From: Paenibacillus anaericanus
GTDB lineage: Bacteria; Bacillota; Bacilli; Paenibacillales; Paenibacillaceae
Assembly: GCF_003994475.1 (NCBI RefSeq)
Contig: NZ_RZNY01000001.1
Coordinates: 112,209-176,208 of the forward strand
Direction of reading: 5' to 3'
Length of the DNA: 64,000 bases
In this document: positions 19,475 through 27,487 of the stretch, piece after piece
Position numbering within the stretch: position 1 is the first letter of the stretch
Layout of the letters: each line of letters opens with the position of its first letter
Translations under genes and position numbers: made by a program
The notes under the pieces: model-generated
What the model saw: the letters and a program-made list of their open reading frames with translations, nothing else
Database searches by the model: none
What the model was told of the DNA's origin: nothing

Positions 19475-19885
19475 TTACTTTCGAAGAATGAAACGTAATC
19501 CTCGAAGCAAAATGAAATAGCCAGCAACGAGCGCTACAGCCACTATGATCATTATTCGAGTCTTGCGTCCCGATGCTTCGCGGGATTGTTGTGCTTCTGT
19601 CAAAGCCGTTACAGTTGCCGTTAATTCCTTGTTACGCTCTATTAATTCCAAGTTCTGTTGTTGAAAAGTCTCCAGCGTTGCTTGTGCTTCGCCGAGCTTG
19701 TCCAAGGTAACTTGGTAGTTTTCTTTTAGCTCATTAACTTCCGCAGGTAATTCAGATAATTGCTTCACACCACTAAATAAATCACTAAAATAACCAGCCT
19801 CGGCGCGGGGAGCTCCAAGCAGAAGTCCGCCACAGAGCAGCACTGCAAATGTGAACTTAAGAATTGCATTAGACCAACGATTCAT
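19475..19885 (-). CDS. Secreted/membrane coiled-coil protein, unknown
   Basis: A 136-residue protein with an N-terminal signal peptide or helix (about 8-27, ending ...APRAEA). A predicted coiled coil covers about 38-95 (rich in L/E/K/Q heptads) and a C-terminal helix covers about 108-128, followed by a basic end (RFILRK). The internal ATG at 19885 is chosen because GGAGGTGGAG lies upstream; the longer frame has no support. It forms a two-gene unit with the AIM24 gene, so the two products may cooperate at the membrane. No family is recognised. Confidence 0.65.
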   Translation of the reverse strand: MNRWSNAILKFTFAVLLCGGLLLGAPRAEAGYFSDLFSGVKQLSELPAEVNELKENYQVTLDKLGEAQATLETFQQQNLELIERNKELTATVTALTEAQQSREASGRKTRIMIIVAVALVAGYFILLRGLRFILRK

Positions 19886-19972
19886 TGTCTCTCCACCTCC
19901 GATAATGTTTCTATATAACATTACGTACCATTCATCACAAAGGTTTCTATGTCCTCTCAACTGCAACTATTG

Positions 19973-20875
19973 TTACTCTTTACGCCAAGCGAAGCGTTGG
20001 CGGTATTTTCGGGGAGCCAAACCTTCGATTTTGGTAAAAGAGGCGGTGAAATACGCGGCGTGGTTGAAACCAACAGCCTCAGCAATCCGTTCCATACTGA
20101 GATCAGTCTGCACCAGTAGCAGCTTAGAATGTTCAATTCGTAGATTAAGCAAATAGACCGAAGGTGAACAACAGTATAATTTTCGCATACAACGAGCTAT
20201 ATATACGGGGTGAAAGTTAATACTCTCACCAAGTTTTTTCGCTGAAAATTCCTCACGGTAATGCTCACGCAAATAGGTGGCGGCACGTTCCGCGCAAATG
20301 GTTTGAGAGGAAGGTCCATCTGCCCCAATGGATGACGAGAGCAGTACGATAACCTCCTGAAATAGTGCCTGTTGCTTGAGACGGACACTGGAGAGGTGAA
20401 TATTCTGATTCATTTGCGTCAATTCACTAATAATCTCAATAATCTTCAACGGTTGAGCGAGCTTAATGAATTGTGGAAGTGCAACGTTATAGGAAGTCGT
20501 CGTAAAAGGAGGGAGAGGAAGATTGCGAGGAGTACTTTCTCCTGAAGTCTTCCATTGGTTCTGATGGTAAGACTCTTCGTCTATGACTCTCCAATCGCTG
20601 AGAATTTGAAAATGCAGCCAATAGTATTTCGTCTCCTCTACACAACCTGCATACGCGTAGTGTTGACTATCTGGGCGAAGTATAAGGGCATGACCTTCCT
20701 TTACTTCGTAGTCGACGCCCCCTTCTCCAACGAAAAGACAGCCCTCGATAACTACAAGTAGATCAAAGGCTCCAATGTTCTGCCTACTGGGATGCCTCCC
20801 ACCAATTTCTGCGTATGACAATCCGCTGACAATATAGTGAGGGAGTGGCGGGGCCATAAAATCTATAATGAGCAT
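19973..20875 (-). CDS. AraC-family transcriptional regulator
   Basis: A 300-residue regulator. An N-terminal cupin-like sensor covers residues ~15-95 (with EGHALILRPDSQHYAY), followed by a linker. Two HTH motifs occupy the last ~100 residues, including SMERIAEAVGFNHAAYFTASFTKIEGLAPRKYR. It is divergently oriented from the MATE exporter at 21038, with about 160 bp between them, so it may regulate that exporter as well as itself. The ligand is unknown. The DAG-type second HTH is well conserved. Confidence 0.85.
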   Translation of the reverse strand: MLIIDFMAPPLPHYIVSGLSYAEIGGRHPSRQNIGAFDLLVVIEGCLFVGEGGVDYEVKEGHALILRPDSQHYAYAGCVEETKYYWLHFQILSDWRVIDEESYHQNQWKTSGESTPRNLPLPPFTTTSYNVALPQFIKLAQPLKIIEIISELTQMNQNIHLSSVRLKQQALFQEVIVLLSSSIGADGPSSQTICAERAATYLREHYREEFSAKKLGESINFHPVYIARCMRKLYCCSPSVYLLNLRIEHSKLLLVQTDLSMERIAEAVGFNHAAYFTASFTKIEGLAPRKYRQRFAWRKE

Positions 20876-21037
20876 TTTTAGTAACCTTCTCTATACATAA
20901 TTATAGTTGGAATATTGAAAGATTGAGTTTGTTAATTGATACAACTGAATAAGTATAACAGCTATAATGTGTTTCATGCTACATAGTTTAAGCGGGAATG
21001 TAGAATCGTCCCCGTTCTACAGGGAGTTGTAATAGTG

Positions 21038-22435
21038 ATGAATAATAAGCTTAACGAGGATCGTAAATTTACCCTTTGGGTGCTCGCCTGGCCGGTGTTT
21101 ATTGAATTGTTTCTACAGTTTTTACTGGGTACAGTCGATACGCTCATGGTTAGTCGGATATCCGACCATGCCGTAGCCGTTGTGGGTTTCTCCAATCAAT
21201 TGTTTAATGCGCTCACCACACTGTTTGCCACCGTGGCAAGTGGGGCAGGAATCGTTATCGCTCAGAAGATCGGTTCACGTCGTGAGGAAGAAGCAAGAAC
21301 GGTTGCTATTATCGCATTTAAAGTTACAGCCGTTATTGGACTTGTACTAAGTGTGATACTTATAATGCTACCGCGACCTATCGCTGAGATCCTACAGCTT
21401 CCAGAGGAATTACTTCCGCTGGCAGAGGTGTACATCTCTATTGTTGGGGGAGGTATGATTTTAACGGCAATAATGTCTACGCTAGGTACGGCGATCCGTA
21501 ATACAGGTAATACGAAAGGACCTATGTACACAGCAGTTGGAATGAATATCATCCACATTGTGATGAACTATTGTTTCATATTTGGTGCGTTTGGATTCCC
21601 GCAATGGGGATTGACCGGAGTAGCTATTTCGACGGTGATAAGTAGGTTGATTGCATGTATAGTGTTAATGTTCATCTTCTTAGGGACGTTTGAGCGGCGG
21701 ATCGGATTGAAGGACTTCTCATTGTTTGATAGGAAGTTATTCAAAGAAGTGCTCGTCATAGGTTGGCCTCTTGGTATCAACTCAGCAAGCTGGGTATTCT
21801 CTCAATTGGCGATCTTCTCCTTCCTTGCAATATTGGGATCGACAGAGTTAGCGGCTAGGACTTATATGAATACGTTGGAATCCTTTTGTTTCCTACTGGG
21901 CTTCTCGTTGGCCCTTGCTTCGCAAATTCAAATTGCCCATTTATATGGCGCAGGAAAGACTAGAGAGGCTTACAGTTCAGTATACCGAATGCTTAGGGTA
22001 GGTCTTCCTCTAGTGATCGTCAACGCTTTTATTCTTGTGCTATTTGGTCGCCATGTGTTGGGTTTGTTCACTCAGGATCACGAGATCTTGTCACTATGTG
22101 CCTCGTTGTTATGGTTAAACTTACTGTTACAACCTGGTAAGATGGTGAATATGGCGATTGGGAATGCGCTAAATGCGGTAGGCGATACCCGTTTTACGAT
22201 GAACATATCTTTAATCTTCATGTGGGTAGTTGCCACGGGTTGTTCTTATTTACTTGGTGTCTCTCTCGGCTGGGGTATCGTGGCGATATATGTCTGTATG
22301 ATTTCTGACGAATATATCCGTGCGGTGCTATCTTACTTCCGCTGGAAAGATCGTAAATATTTACGATTGAGGGAAGAGGATATGAGTAGGAATAATTCAA
22401 GTCAGTTGACTACAGAAGTAGTTCACTCCTGTTAA
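21038..22435 (+). CDS. MATE-family multidrug exporter
   Basis: A 465-residue integral membrane antiporter with 12 hydrophobic segments in two homologous halves. Family features include FIELFLQFLLGTVDTLMVSRI near the N-terminus and GTAIRNTGNTKGPMY at about 160. ATG 21038 is chosen over the overlapping GTG 21035; GGGAG lies about 12-16 nt before it. The adjacent divergent AraC-type gene suggests inducible expression. The substrate could be a drug or metabolite. Confidence 0.9.
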   Translation: MNNKLNEDRKFTLWVLAWPVFIELFLQFLLGTVDTLMVSRISDHAVAVVGFSNQLFNALTTLFATVASGAGIVIAQKIGSRREEEARTVAIIAFKVTAVIGLVLSVILIMLPRPIAEILQLPEELLPLAEVYISIVGGGMILTAIMSTLGTAIRNTGNTKGPMYTAVGMNIIHIVMNYCFIFGAFGFPQWGLTGVAISTVISRLIACIVLMFIFLGTFERRIGLKDFSLFDRKLFKEVLVIGWPLGINSASWVFSQLAIFSFLAILGSTELAARTYMNTLESFCFLLGFSLALASQIQIAHLYGAGKTREAYSSVYRMLRVGLPLVIVNAFILVLFGRHVLGLFTQDHEILSLCASLLWLNLLLQPGKMVNMAIGNALNAVGDTRFTMNISLIFMWVVATGCSYLLGVSLGWGIVAIYVCMISDEYIRAVLSYFRWKDRKYLRLREEDMSRNNSSQLTTEVVHSC

Positions 22436-22471
22436 TGAAGAGGTAAATGGCATAATATCTTGGCAAAAAGA

Positions 22472-22509
22472 AGCCCCGGCCATCCTATAGGGATAGACCG
22501 GGGCTCTTT
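22472..22509. terminator. Bidirectional terminator MATE/ltaS
   Basis: AGCCCCGG (22472-22479) pairs with CCGGGGCT (22498-22505), with extra A-T pairs in the loop side (ATCCTATAGGGAT). It sits between convergent genes. Confidence 0.82.
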
Positions 22510-22533
22510 AATGTGGTGAGACTGCTTAAGATG

Positions 22534-24405
22534 TTATTCTTGTTCAGGGTTCCGATCAGGAAGCTGCTGCACATAACTATCGGATAATTTAAGTAACTCT
22601 AATGCCCGATTATATTCACTTTCTGTTGTAACTGCCTGCTGCACACTGTCAGGAGCAAAAGGGTACTGAGTTCCATCATCGTACCAAGCGCCTGGTATGA
22701 ACAAGGCTTTATCATTCAGGAAAGAACCTGAAGGTAGATAGTAACGTTGCGGTAATAGGTTGTTAGTTTGGTTCAAGATATCCTGACCAAAGTGAATCTG
22801 ATCTGTCAGCGATATTCCCATAAGGTTCGAGATTGTCGGTAGTATATCAACCTGTCCACCGACGTTGTCTAAGACAGCAGGAGTAACGCCTGGAGCTGAA
22901 ATAATCAACGGAATGTTGATCATATCAATATAACCATAGTCTCTGCCGTAAATCTCATTCATAAGTTCTAAGCCTTTTTTATCGAGAGAGTATAGAGGCA
23001 GTCCGAGATGGTCACCATAAATAACAACTACGCTGTTATCCCAAATGCCTTTCTGCTTCAAATCATCGATGAATAATCCCAGCGCGTAGTCCGCATAGTT
23101 TTGAGAGCGGATGTAGTCTCCGACCATATTATCCTGAAAGCGTTCTGGTAGAGTGATATGATCCTTTTCATGCGGCATAGTAAAAGGATGATGTGCCGTC
23201 ATCGAAATTACTTGGCTGTAGAATGGCTTACCGGCTTGCTGCATCTTTTCTAGCTCGGCAGCAGTCTTTTTATATAGCACTTCATCAGATGGGCCGAAGA
23301 ACACGGCATCTTCTTTACCAAAGAAGTTATCTTGATCGTAATACCGGTTGAAGCCAACAGCTTCATACAGTTCGCGGCGATTCCAGAAATCAACAACATT
23401 GGTATGGAACGTAGCGGTATCATAGCCCTGAGCTGTTAGCAGCTTTGGAAGGCTTGGCAGTTCTTTGTAAGCGTAGTTCTGTGTTGCAGCCTCGTTATAA
23501 GGAATATAGGACGAGGTGTTGACGACAAATTCAGCATCTGAAGTATTACCTTGCCCGACCATTTGATAGAAATTTTTGAAGTATAGGTTATCTTTGACCA
23601 ATGCATTTATGTTAGGAGTAATCTCTTGACCATCGATCGTTAAGTTAACCAGGAAGTTCTGGAATGATTCCATTTGGATGATGATAACATTCTTGCCTTG
23701 AGCAGTACCAAAGTATGCTGGATCTTGGACCGATTGCACACCTTTTAATTGATCGATTTTGCTTTGAGTAATGGCGTTCTTATCGACAAGTTCGATATCC
23801 TCATTGGCAAAAATGGAATACGTCTCGTAGTTTAGAATCCCCATTTGCTCCGCTTGCTTAATTTCATTCATACTGGCACGATTTGGCCAAATATTGAAGA
23901 TACAAATAGTTAACGAAGCTGCAAATATCGTAGCGATAACGCCAGTGCTCAATTTTTTTAAACTGAAATAACTTTTTGTTTTGGGCAATCTCTTTTTACG
24001 AATAGCCCAGAAGCCAATGACAATGATGTCTAGGAATATTAGCAGATAGTAAGGCGCAAGTAGTGAAAACACGCTATTACTAACGGCTGTAACCTGATTT
24101 ACTTGTTCGAGTGCGTGATAGGTAACTATGACACCATAATATTTATGATACATAATGGCGGCGAAGAAAATGGCTGTAACAATTAGATTTACTGTTAGAT
24201 ACATGCCCACTTTACGTTTGGAAGAGAACCACTCGATTAGACAGAACAACACCCATATAAATGGAATTTCTTTTAGCAGAGGCCCCCAAGGTTGTATGCC
24301 ATCAAAAATGGACAACCAGGCGAGATAAATCTTTAAAATCAAAATAATTGAAAAAAAGACGAATGGCTTTGTGCTAATGCGCCGGATGTGGTCAAATAAA
24401 GGCAC
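22534..24405 (-). CDS. LTA synthase family sulfatase-fold protein (LtaS-like)
   Basis: A 623-residue protein with five N-terminal membrane helices (within about 1-165) and an extracellular alkaline-phosphatase-fold catalytic domain. It polymerises or transfers glycerol-phosphate for lipoteichoic acid. Visible motifs are IIIQMESFQNF (metal-binding Glu) and GQGNTSDAEF with the catalytic Thr at about residue 288. TAHHPF and GDHLGLP are also present, with metal-binding histidines. Bacillales carry several paralogues (LtaS, YfnI, YqgS, YvgJ), and the exact one cannot be assigned. Length and all motifs look intact. Confidence 0.9.
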   Translation of the reverse strand: MPLFDHIRRISTKPFVFFSIILILKIYLAWLSIFDGIQPWGPLLKEIPFIWVLFCLIEWFSSKRKVGMYLTVNLIVTAIFFAAIMYHKYYGVIVTYHALEQVNQVTAVSNSVFSLLAPYYLLIFLDIIVIGFWAIRKKRLPKTKSYFSLKKLSTGVIATIFAASLTICIFNIWPNRASMNEIKQAEQMGILNYETYSIFANEDIELVDKNAITQSKIDQLKGVQSVQDPAYFGTAQGKNVIIIQMESFQNFLVNLTIDGQEITPNINALVKDNLYFKNFYQMVGQGNTSDAEFVVNTSSYIPYNEAATQNYAYKELPSLPKLLTAQGYDTATFHTNVVDFWNRRELYEAVGFNRYYDQDNFFGKEDAVFFGPSDEVLYKKTAAELEKMQQAGKPFYSQVISMTAHHPFTMPHEKDHITLPERFQDNMVGDYIRSQNYADYALGLFIDDLKQKGIWDNSVVVIYGDHLGLPLYSLDKKGLELMNEIYGRDYGYIDMINIPLIISAPGVTPAVLDNVGGQVDILPTISNLMGISLTDQIHFGQDILNQTNNLLPQRYYLPSGSFLNDKALFIPGAWYDDGTQYPFAPDSVQQAVTTESEYNRALELLKLSDSYVQQLPDRNPEQE

Positions 24406-24592
24406 TTTATATCCTTCCTTTCAGATACTGTGTATTCTAATCGTTTTGAACTGGTGATTTTACATTGGCATTACAATTTTAGCAACCTCTAATATAATAC
24501 ATGAAATAACGTAAAGATGAAAATTAATCAATTGACTCAATTAGAAAGATATCCCAGCATTGTGTTAATGAAATAAGACGTAAAGCTGATTA

Positions 24593-24622
24593 TTGACTTC
24601 ATAAGACGTTATTTGGTAAATT
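24593..24622 (+). promoter_or_regulatory. Promoter of the mutS2-like leader
   Basis: TTGACT (24593-24598), 18 bp, TAAATT (24617-24622), with TGG directly before the -10 (extended -10). The expected start is near 24629, about 25 nt before the small leader ORF. The preceding stretch from 24406 to 24592 contains only the 5' region of the opposite ltaS-type gene and nothing else I can name. Confidence 0.6.
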
Positions 24623-24653
24623 AGTAGCATCCTCATAATAAGGAGAGTTTTTG

Positions 24654-24677
24654 ATGTCGGTGAAAGTTCTTAACTAA
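24654..24677 (+). CDS. Leader peptide uORF (MSVKVLN)
   Basis: A seven-codon ORF with its own ribosome binding site AGGAGAG (24641-24647), 6 nt before ATG, ended by TAA. Its sequence is the 5' half of a long-range helix: TGATGTC (24652-24658) with GACATCA (24798-24804), and GTTCTTAACTAA (24666-24677) with its exact complement at 24778-24789. A ribosome stalled here would prevent that pairing. It is therefore likely a regulatory leader peptide, by inference from erm- and ABC-F-type leaders. Confidence 0.6.
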   Translation: MSVKVLN

Positions 24678-24843
24678 TAAATTTCATATGGACTGTACGA
24701 TTGGTTGTAGAAAGAAAGACTGTTTTTTTTATTAAAACATGTCTTCGATTCTCTGTGCCTTTTTACGGTCTCTGAATTTAGTTAAGAACACACGCGGGAC
24801 ATCATACGGCGCCTTATCGCTGTTTGTTTCTATGGACCTCTAG

Positions 24844-24872
24844 ACCGTGCTGTTTTTCAGCACGGTTTTTTT
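24844..24872 (+). terminator. Leader terminator before mutS2-like gene
   Basis: A 9-bp perfect stem with a five-T loop, then a T-run at 24866-24872. It lies 117 bp before the start chosen for the mutS2-like gene, on the same strand. No other + strand gene ends upstream within 2.4 kb apart from the uORF, so it is an attenuator and not a gene-end terminator. Confidence 0.85.
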
Positions 24873-24910
24873 GATTGATCCAAAGGGATAGACATATGCG
24901 GGATAAGTTT

Positions 24911-24950
24911 AGGGCAAAGGATGGCATTCGTGCTTTCTTTTGCCCTTTTT
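24911..24950 (+). terminator. Second terminator-like hairpin, inside the extended N-terminal frame
   Basis: AGGGCAAA (24911-24918) pairs with TTTGCCCT (24939-24946) across a 20-nt loop, followed by TTTT. It falls after an RBS/ATG pair (AAAGGGA, ATG 24896) whose frame runs open into the mutS2-like gene. A ribosome translating from 24896 would cover and disrupt it. It may be a second checkpoint, or a chance hairpin. Confidence 0.5.
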
Positions 24951-24988
24951 GTGTTGTCATCCATTCAGAAAATTTAGGGGGTATAACA

Positions 24989-26929
24989 TTGGGAATGTTT
25001 AATCTACACATGTTGGAATACGAGAGCATCAGGGAAGAGCTCATGAGGTACGCTGTTTCTTATGAAGGACGGCAGCGGATTAGCAAACTAAGTCCGTTGG
25101 AAGATAAGCGGAGAATTAGACAGGCGATTGAAGAGACAGCAGAAGCGAATGTGTTAATAGGAAAAGGTTCCAGTATTCCACTTCCTTCACTTGAAGGGAT
25201 TGAATTAGTAATGTCACTAATGGGAACGGGATACTTGTTCACCGAGCAGGATTTGACAGCAGTTCAGCGATTTCTCCAAAGTTGTGGTCAGCTTAAAAAA
25301 TATATGGCGTCCAAGGGAGAACTGGTGGATCGAATTGGCTCTTATGCTGCATCTCTGCGTGACTTACCGGCAGTCCAGCAGGAAATATTACGTTGTATCC
25401 ATCAAGGCGTCATCACCAATCAAGCTAGTCGTGAATTAGAGAAAATACGACGGAAGATCGATGTAGTTAAGGAGAAAATCAAGAAGAAGGTTCAATCCGT
25501 GATGTCTCGTCATTCGAATATCCTACAAGAGAATATCGTTAGTGTTCGTGGTGGACGTTATGTTATTCCCGTGAAGAAGGAGTTCTATAAACAGGTGGAC
25601 GGTCGAATGTTAGATCAGTCCGCAAGCGGACAAACGGTGTTCATTGAGCCACGGGAGATATCAGGGCTCCAGAGTGAGCTAGAGGCGCTGCAAGGAGACG
25701 AAGCGCGTGAAGAAAGTAAGGTGCTAGGGTACTTGACGGACTTGGTGGAAAGGGAAGTCGCAGAGCTTCAGCAAAACATCAACATTACGGGTACCTACGA
25801 TTTTATTTTTGCGAAAGCGAAGTATGGTGCCTCGATCGGCGGAGTTGCAGTGACATTAAATGAGAACGGGGTAACAAAGATTAGTGGGGCTAAGCATCCA
25901 ATGTTACTTCATAGCATGGTTGCGCTCGACCTGGAGATCGGGGAGTCGTATAAAAGCCTTGTTATTACCGGACCCAATACAGGTGGGAAAACCGTAGTAT
26001 TGAAGACGCTGGGGATTCTTTCGCTGATGGTTCAGTCAGGGCTACTCGTACCGGTAAATCCGGGAAGTCAATTCGCTGTCTATTCTGGGATTATGGCTGT
26101 AATAGGTGACGGACAAAATCTAGAACAATCACTGAGTACTTTCTCTGCTCAAATCCAGAATCTTGTCCAAATGCTGAAAGAGGCGGGGCCTTCAACACTG
26201 TTGCTGATTGATGAATTGGCTGCCGGCACAGATCCTGGCGAAGGGATTGCCCTGTCGATTGCAATTCTGGAGGAATTTAGCCGTAAGGGTGCCACGGTGA
26301 TGGTGACGACGCACTATAATGAACTGAAGACATTCGCATCTAAGGCGATAGGATTTCAAAATGCGCGGATGGAATTTCATGCAGAGACCTTACGTCCCTT
26401 ATATCGTCTGACGATAGGTGAGGCGGGTCAAAGTTATGCGATCGAGATTGCGAAGAAGCTCGGTATTGCTGGTGGCATCATAGAACGTTCCCGGGATATT
26501 GTATCGCGTCAGTCCGGGGGGAAGGAAAAGCTGGATATATGGGATGATCTAGAACTGAATCCTTCGGCGACTAATGTGCTAACTAATCCTTTCTCAAGTC
26601 CTAGTACTAATATGGGGGCAAAGAAGGTAAAAGAACCAGCGCATGTATTCGAAGTTGGCGATGCTGTATTTGTAACTTCATTTGGGAAGATTGGTATTGT
26701 AAGTGAAAGTGAAGATTCTAGAGGTTTGGTAGAGGTTATGATTCAAAAGCGGAAGGTAAAGGTTAACAAGAAGCGGCTTAAACCACATATCAAAAAGCAG
26801 GAATTATATCCAGATGATTACGACATGGATATCGTATTTGACAGTAAAGAAAATCGGAAGAATCGGAAGTTGATGGGGAAAAGGCATGTCGATGGGCTTG
26901 AGATTGTAATAAGAAAAAATGAGGATTAA
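24989..26929 (+). CDS. MutS2-like ATPase lacking the Smr domain
   Basis: A 646-residue MutS-family ABC ATPase. A helical lever and core domain covers about 1-300, with a clamp region (RRKIDVVKEKIKKKVQ). Walker A GPNTGGKT lies at about 328-335, Walker B LLLIDELAAGTDP near 405, and TTHYNELKTFA follows. A KOW-like strand (GDAVFVTSFGKIGIV) lies near 560. It ends with a basic tail and lacks the Smr nuclease domain (no LDLRG or HGKG motif), so it is about 140 residues shorter than typical MutS2. Start choice: TTG 24989 has AGGGGG 7 nt upstream; ATG 24896 with AAAGGGA would add 31 residues. B. subtilis MutS2 recognises collided ribosomes. The upstream attenuator points to ribosome-targeting stress rather than DNA repair. 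Confidence 0.85.
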   Translation: MGMFNLHMLEYESIREELMRYAVSYEGRQRISKLSPLEDKRRIRQAIEETAEANVLIGKGSSIPLPSLEGIELVMSLMGTGYLFTEQDLTAVQRFLQSCGQLKKYMASKGELVDRIGSYAASLRDLPAVQQEILRCIHQGVITNQASRELEKIRRKIDVVKEKIKKKVQSVMSRHSNILQENIVSVRGGRYVIPVKKEFYKQVDGRMLDQSASGQTVFIEPREISGLQSELEALQGDEAREESKVLGYLTDLVEREVAELQQNINITGTYDFIFAKAKYGASIGGVAVTLNENGVTKISGAKHPMLLHSMVALDLEIGESYKSLVITGPNTGGKTVVLKTLGILSLMVQSGLLVPVNPGSQFAVYSGIMAVIGDGQNLEQSLSTFSAQIQNLVQMLKEAGPSTLLLIDELAAGTDPGEGIALSIAILEEFSRKGATVMVTTHYNELKTFASKAIGFQNARMEFHAETLRPLYRLTIGEAGQSYAIEIAKKLGIAGGIIERSRDIVSRQSGGKEKLDIWDDLELNPSATNVLTNPFSSPSTNMGAKKVKEPAHVFEVGDAVFVTSFGKIGIVSESEDSRGLVEVMIQKRKVKVNKKRLKPHIKKQELYPDDYDMDIVFDSKENRKNRKLMGKRHVDGLEIVIRKNED

Positions 26930-26933
26930 TGAT

Positions 26934-26970
26934 AGGGAGACCCCCCGTTAGGGGAGGTCTCCCTGATTTT
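26934..26970. terminator. Terminator between mutS2-like and convergent msr gene
   Basis: AGGGAGACC (26934-26942) and GGTCTCCCT (26956-26964) form the stem; CCCC/GGGG can extend it inward. The T-run is weak on both strands, but placement between convergent genes supports termination. Confidence 0.75.
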
Positions 26971-26976
26971 ATTATC

Positions 26977-27456
26977 CTATAGTTGCTGGGTCAGAATATC
27001 AACAAAATGTTCAAGGAACTGCTGATCTTCCTCGTCAAAGCGCCCCTGAAGTGGGCTGTCGATATCAAGAACTCCTAGTAGCTTGTCATCCTTGACGATG
27101 GGGATAACGATCTCACTATTGGAGGCTGCATCGCAGGCGATATGGCCTGGGAAGGCATGGACGTCCTGAATTCGTAGCGTCTCTCTGCGTTCTGCGGAAG
27201 TTCCACAGACACCTCTTCCCATAGGAATCCGAATACATGCGGGAAGCCCTTGGAATGGTCCTAAAACGAGCTCATTTCCGTCGTAAAGGTAAAATCCTAC
27301 CCAGTTAATGTCTTCTAAATAGAAATTTAAAAGCGCGGAAGCGTTGGCTAGATTTGCAATAGTGTTGGGCTCATCGTGAATGAGTGCCCGTAATTGGGAT
27401 AGAACAGCAGTTTGTTGTTCAGCTCGAGGTCCTGAGTAGTCTTTGGTATGAAACAT
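26977..27456 (-). CDS. msrC: Free methionine-(R)-sulfoxide reductase (GAF domain)
   Basis: A 159-residue cytosolic GAF-fold enzyme that reduces free L-methionine-(R)-sulfoxide with thioredoxin. The three functional cysteines are present at about C74, C84 and C108, offset by exactly 10 from the E. coli enzyme (84, 94, 118). GVLDIDSP, typical of the family, is visible near the end. ATG 27456 has GAAGGAG just upstream and replaces the longer in-frame start. The gene lies 31 bp downstream of the hydrolase gene on the same strand and may be co-transcribed with it. Confidence 0.92.
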   Translation of the reverse strand: MFHTKDYSGPRAEQQTAVLSQLRALIHDEPNTIANLANASALLNFYLEDINWVGFYLYDGNELVLGPFQGLPACIRIPMGRGVCGTSAERRETLRIQDVHAFPGHIACDAASNSEIVIPIVKDDKLLGVLDIDSPLQGRFDEEDQQFLEHFVDILTQQL

Positions 27457-27487
27457 AATAGTCTCCTTCATTAATAGCATTGAATTT

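Larger units (their letters stand above)
24653..24872 (+). promoter_or_regulatory. Ribosome-mediated attenuator leader of mutS2-like gene
   Basis: The elements in order are as follows. The uORF comes first. A hairpin at 24716-24745 has AAGAC/GTCTT plus TGTTTT/AAAACA. Segment A is ACGGTCT (24765-24771). The anti-uORF segment is 24778-24804. Segment B is AGACCGT (24842-24848), a perfect complement of A, overlapping the terminator's 5' arm. The intrinsic terminator is ACCGTGCTG/CAGCACGGT (24844-24866) with seven T. Segment A lies inside the loop closed by the uORF helix, so A-B pairing would create a pseudoknot. The uORF helix (off) and A-B antiterminator (on) are thus mutually exclusive. The pairings are seen directly in the sequence; the switch mechanism is inferred. 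Confidence 0.6.
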
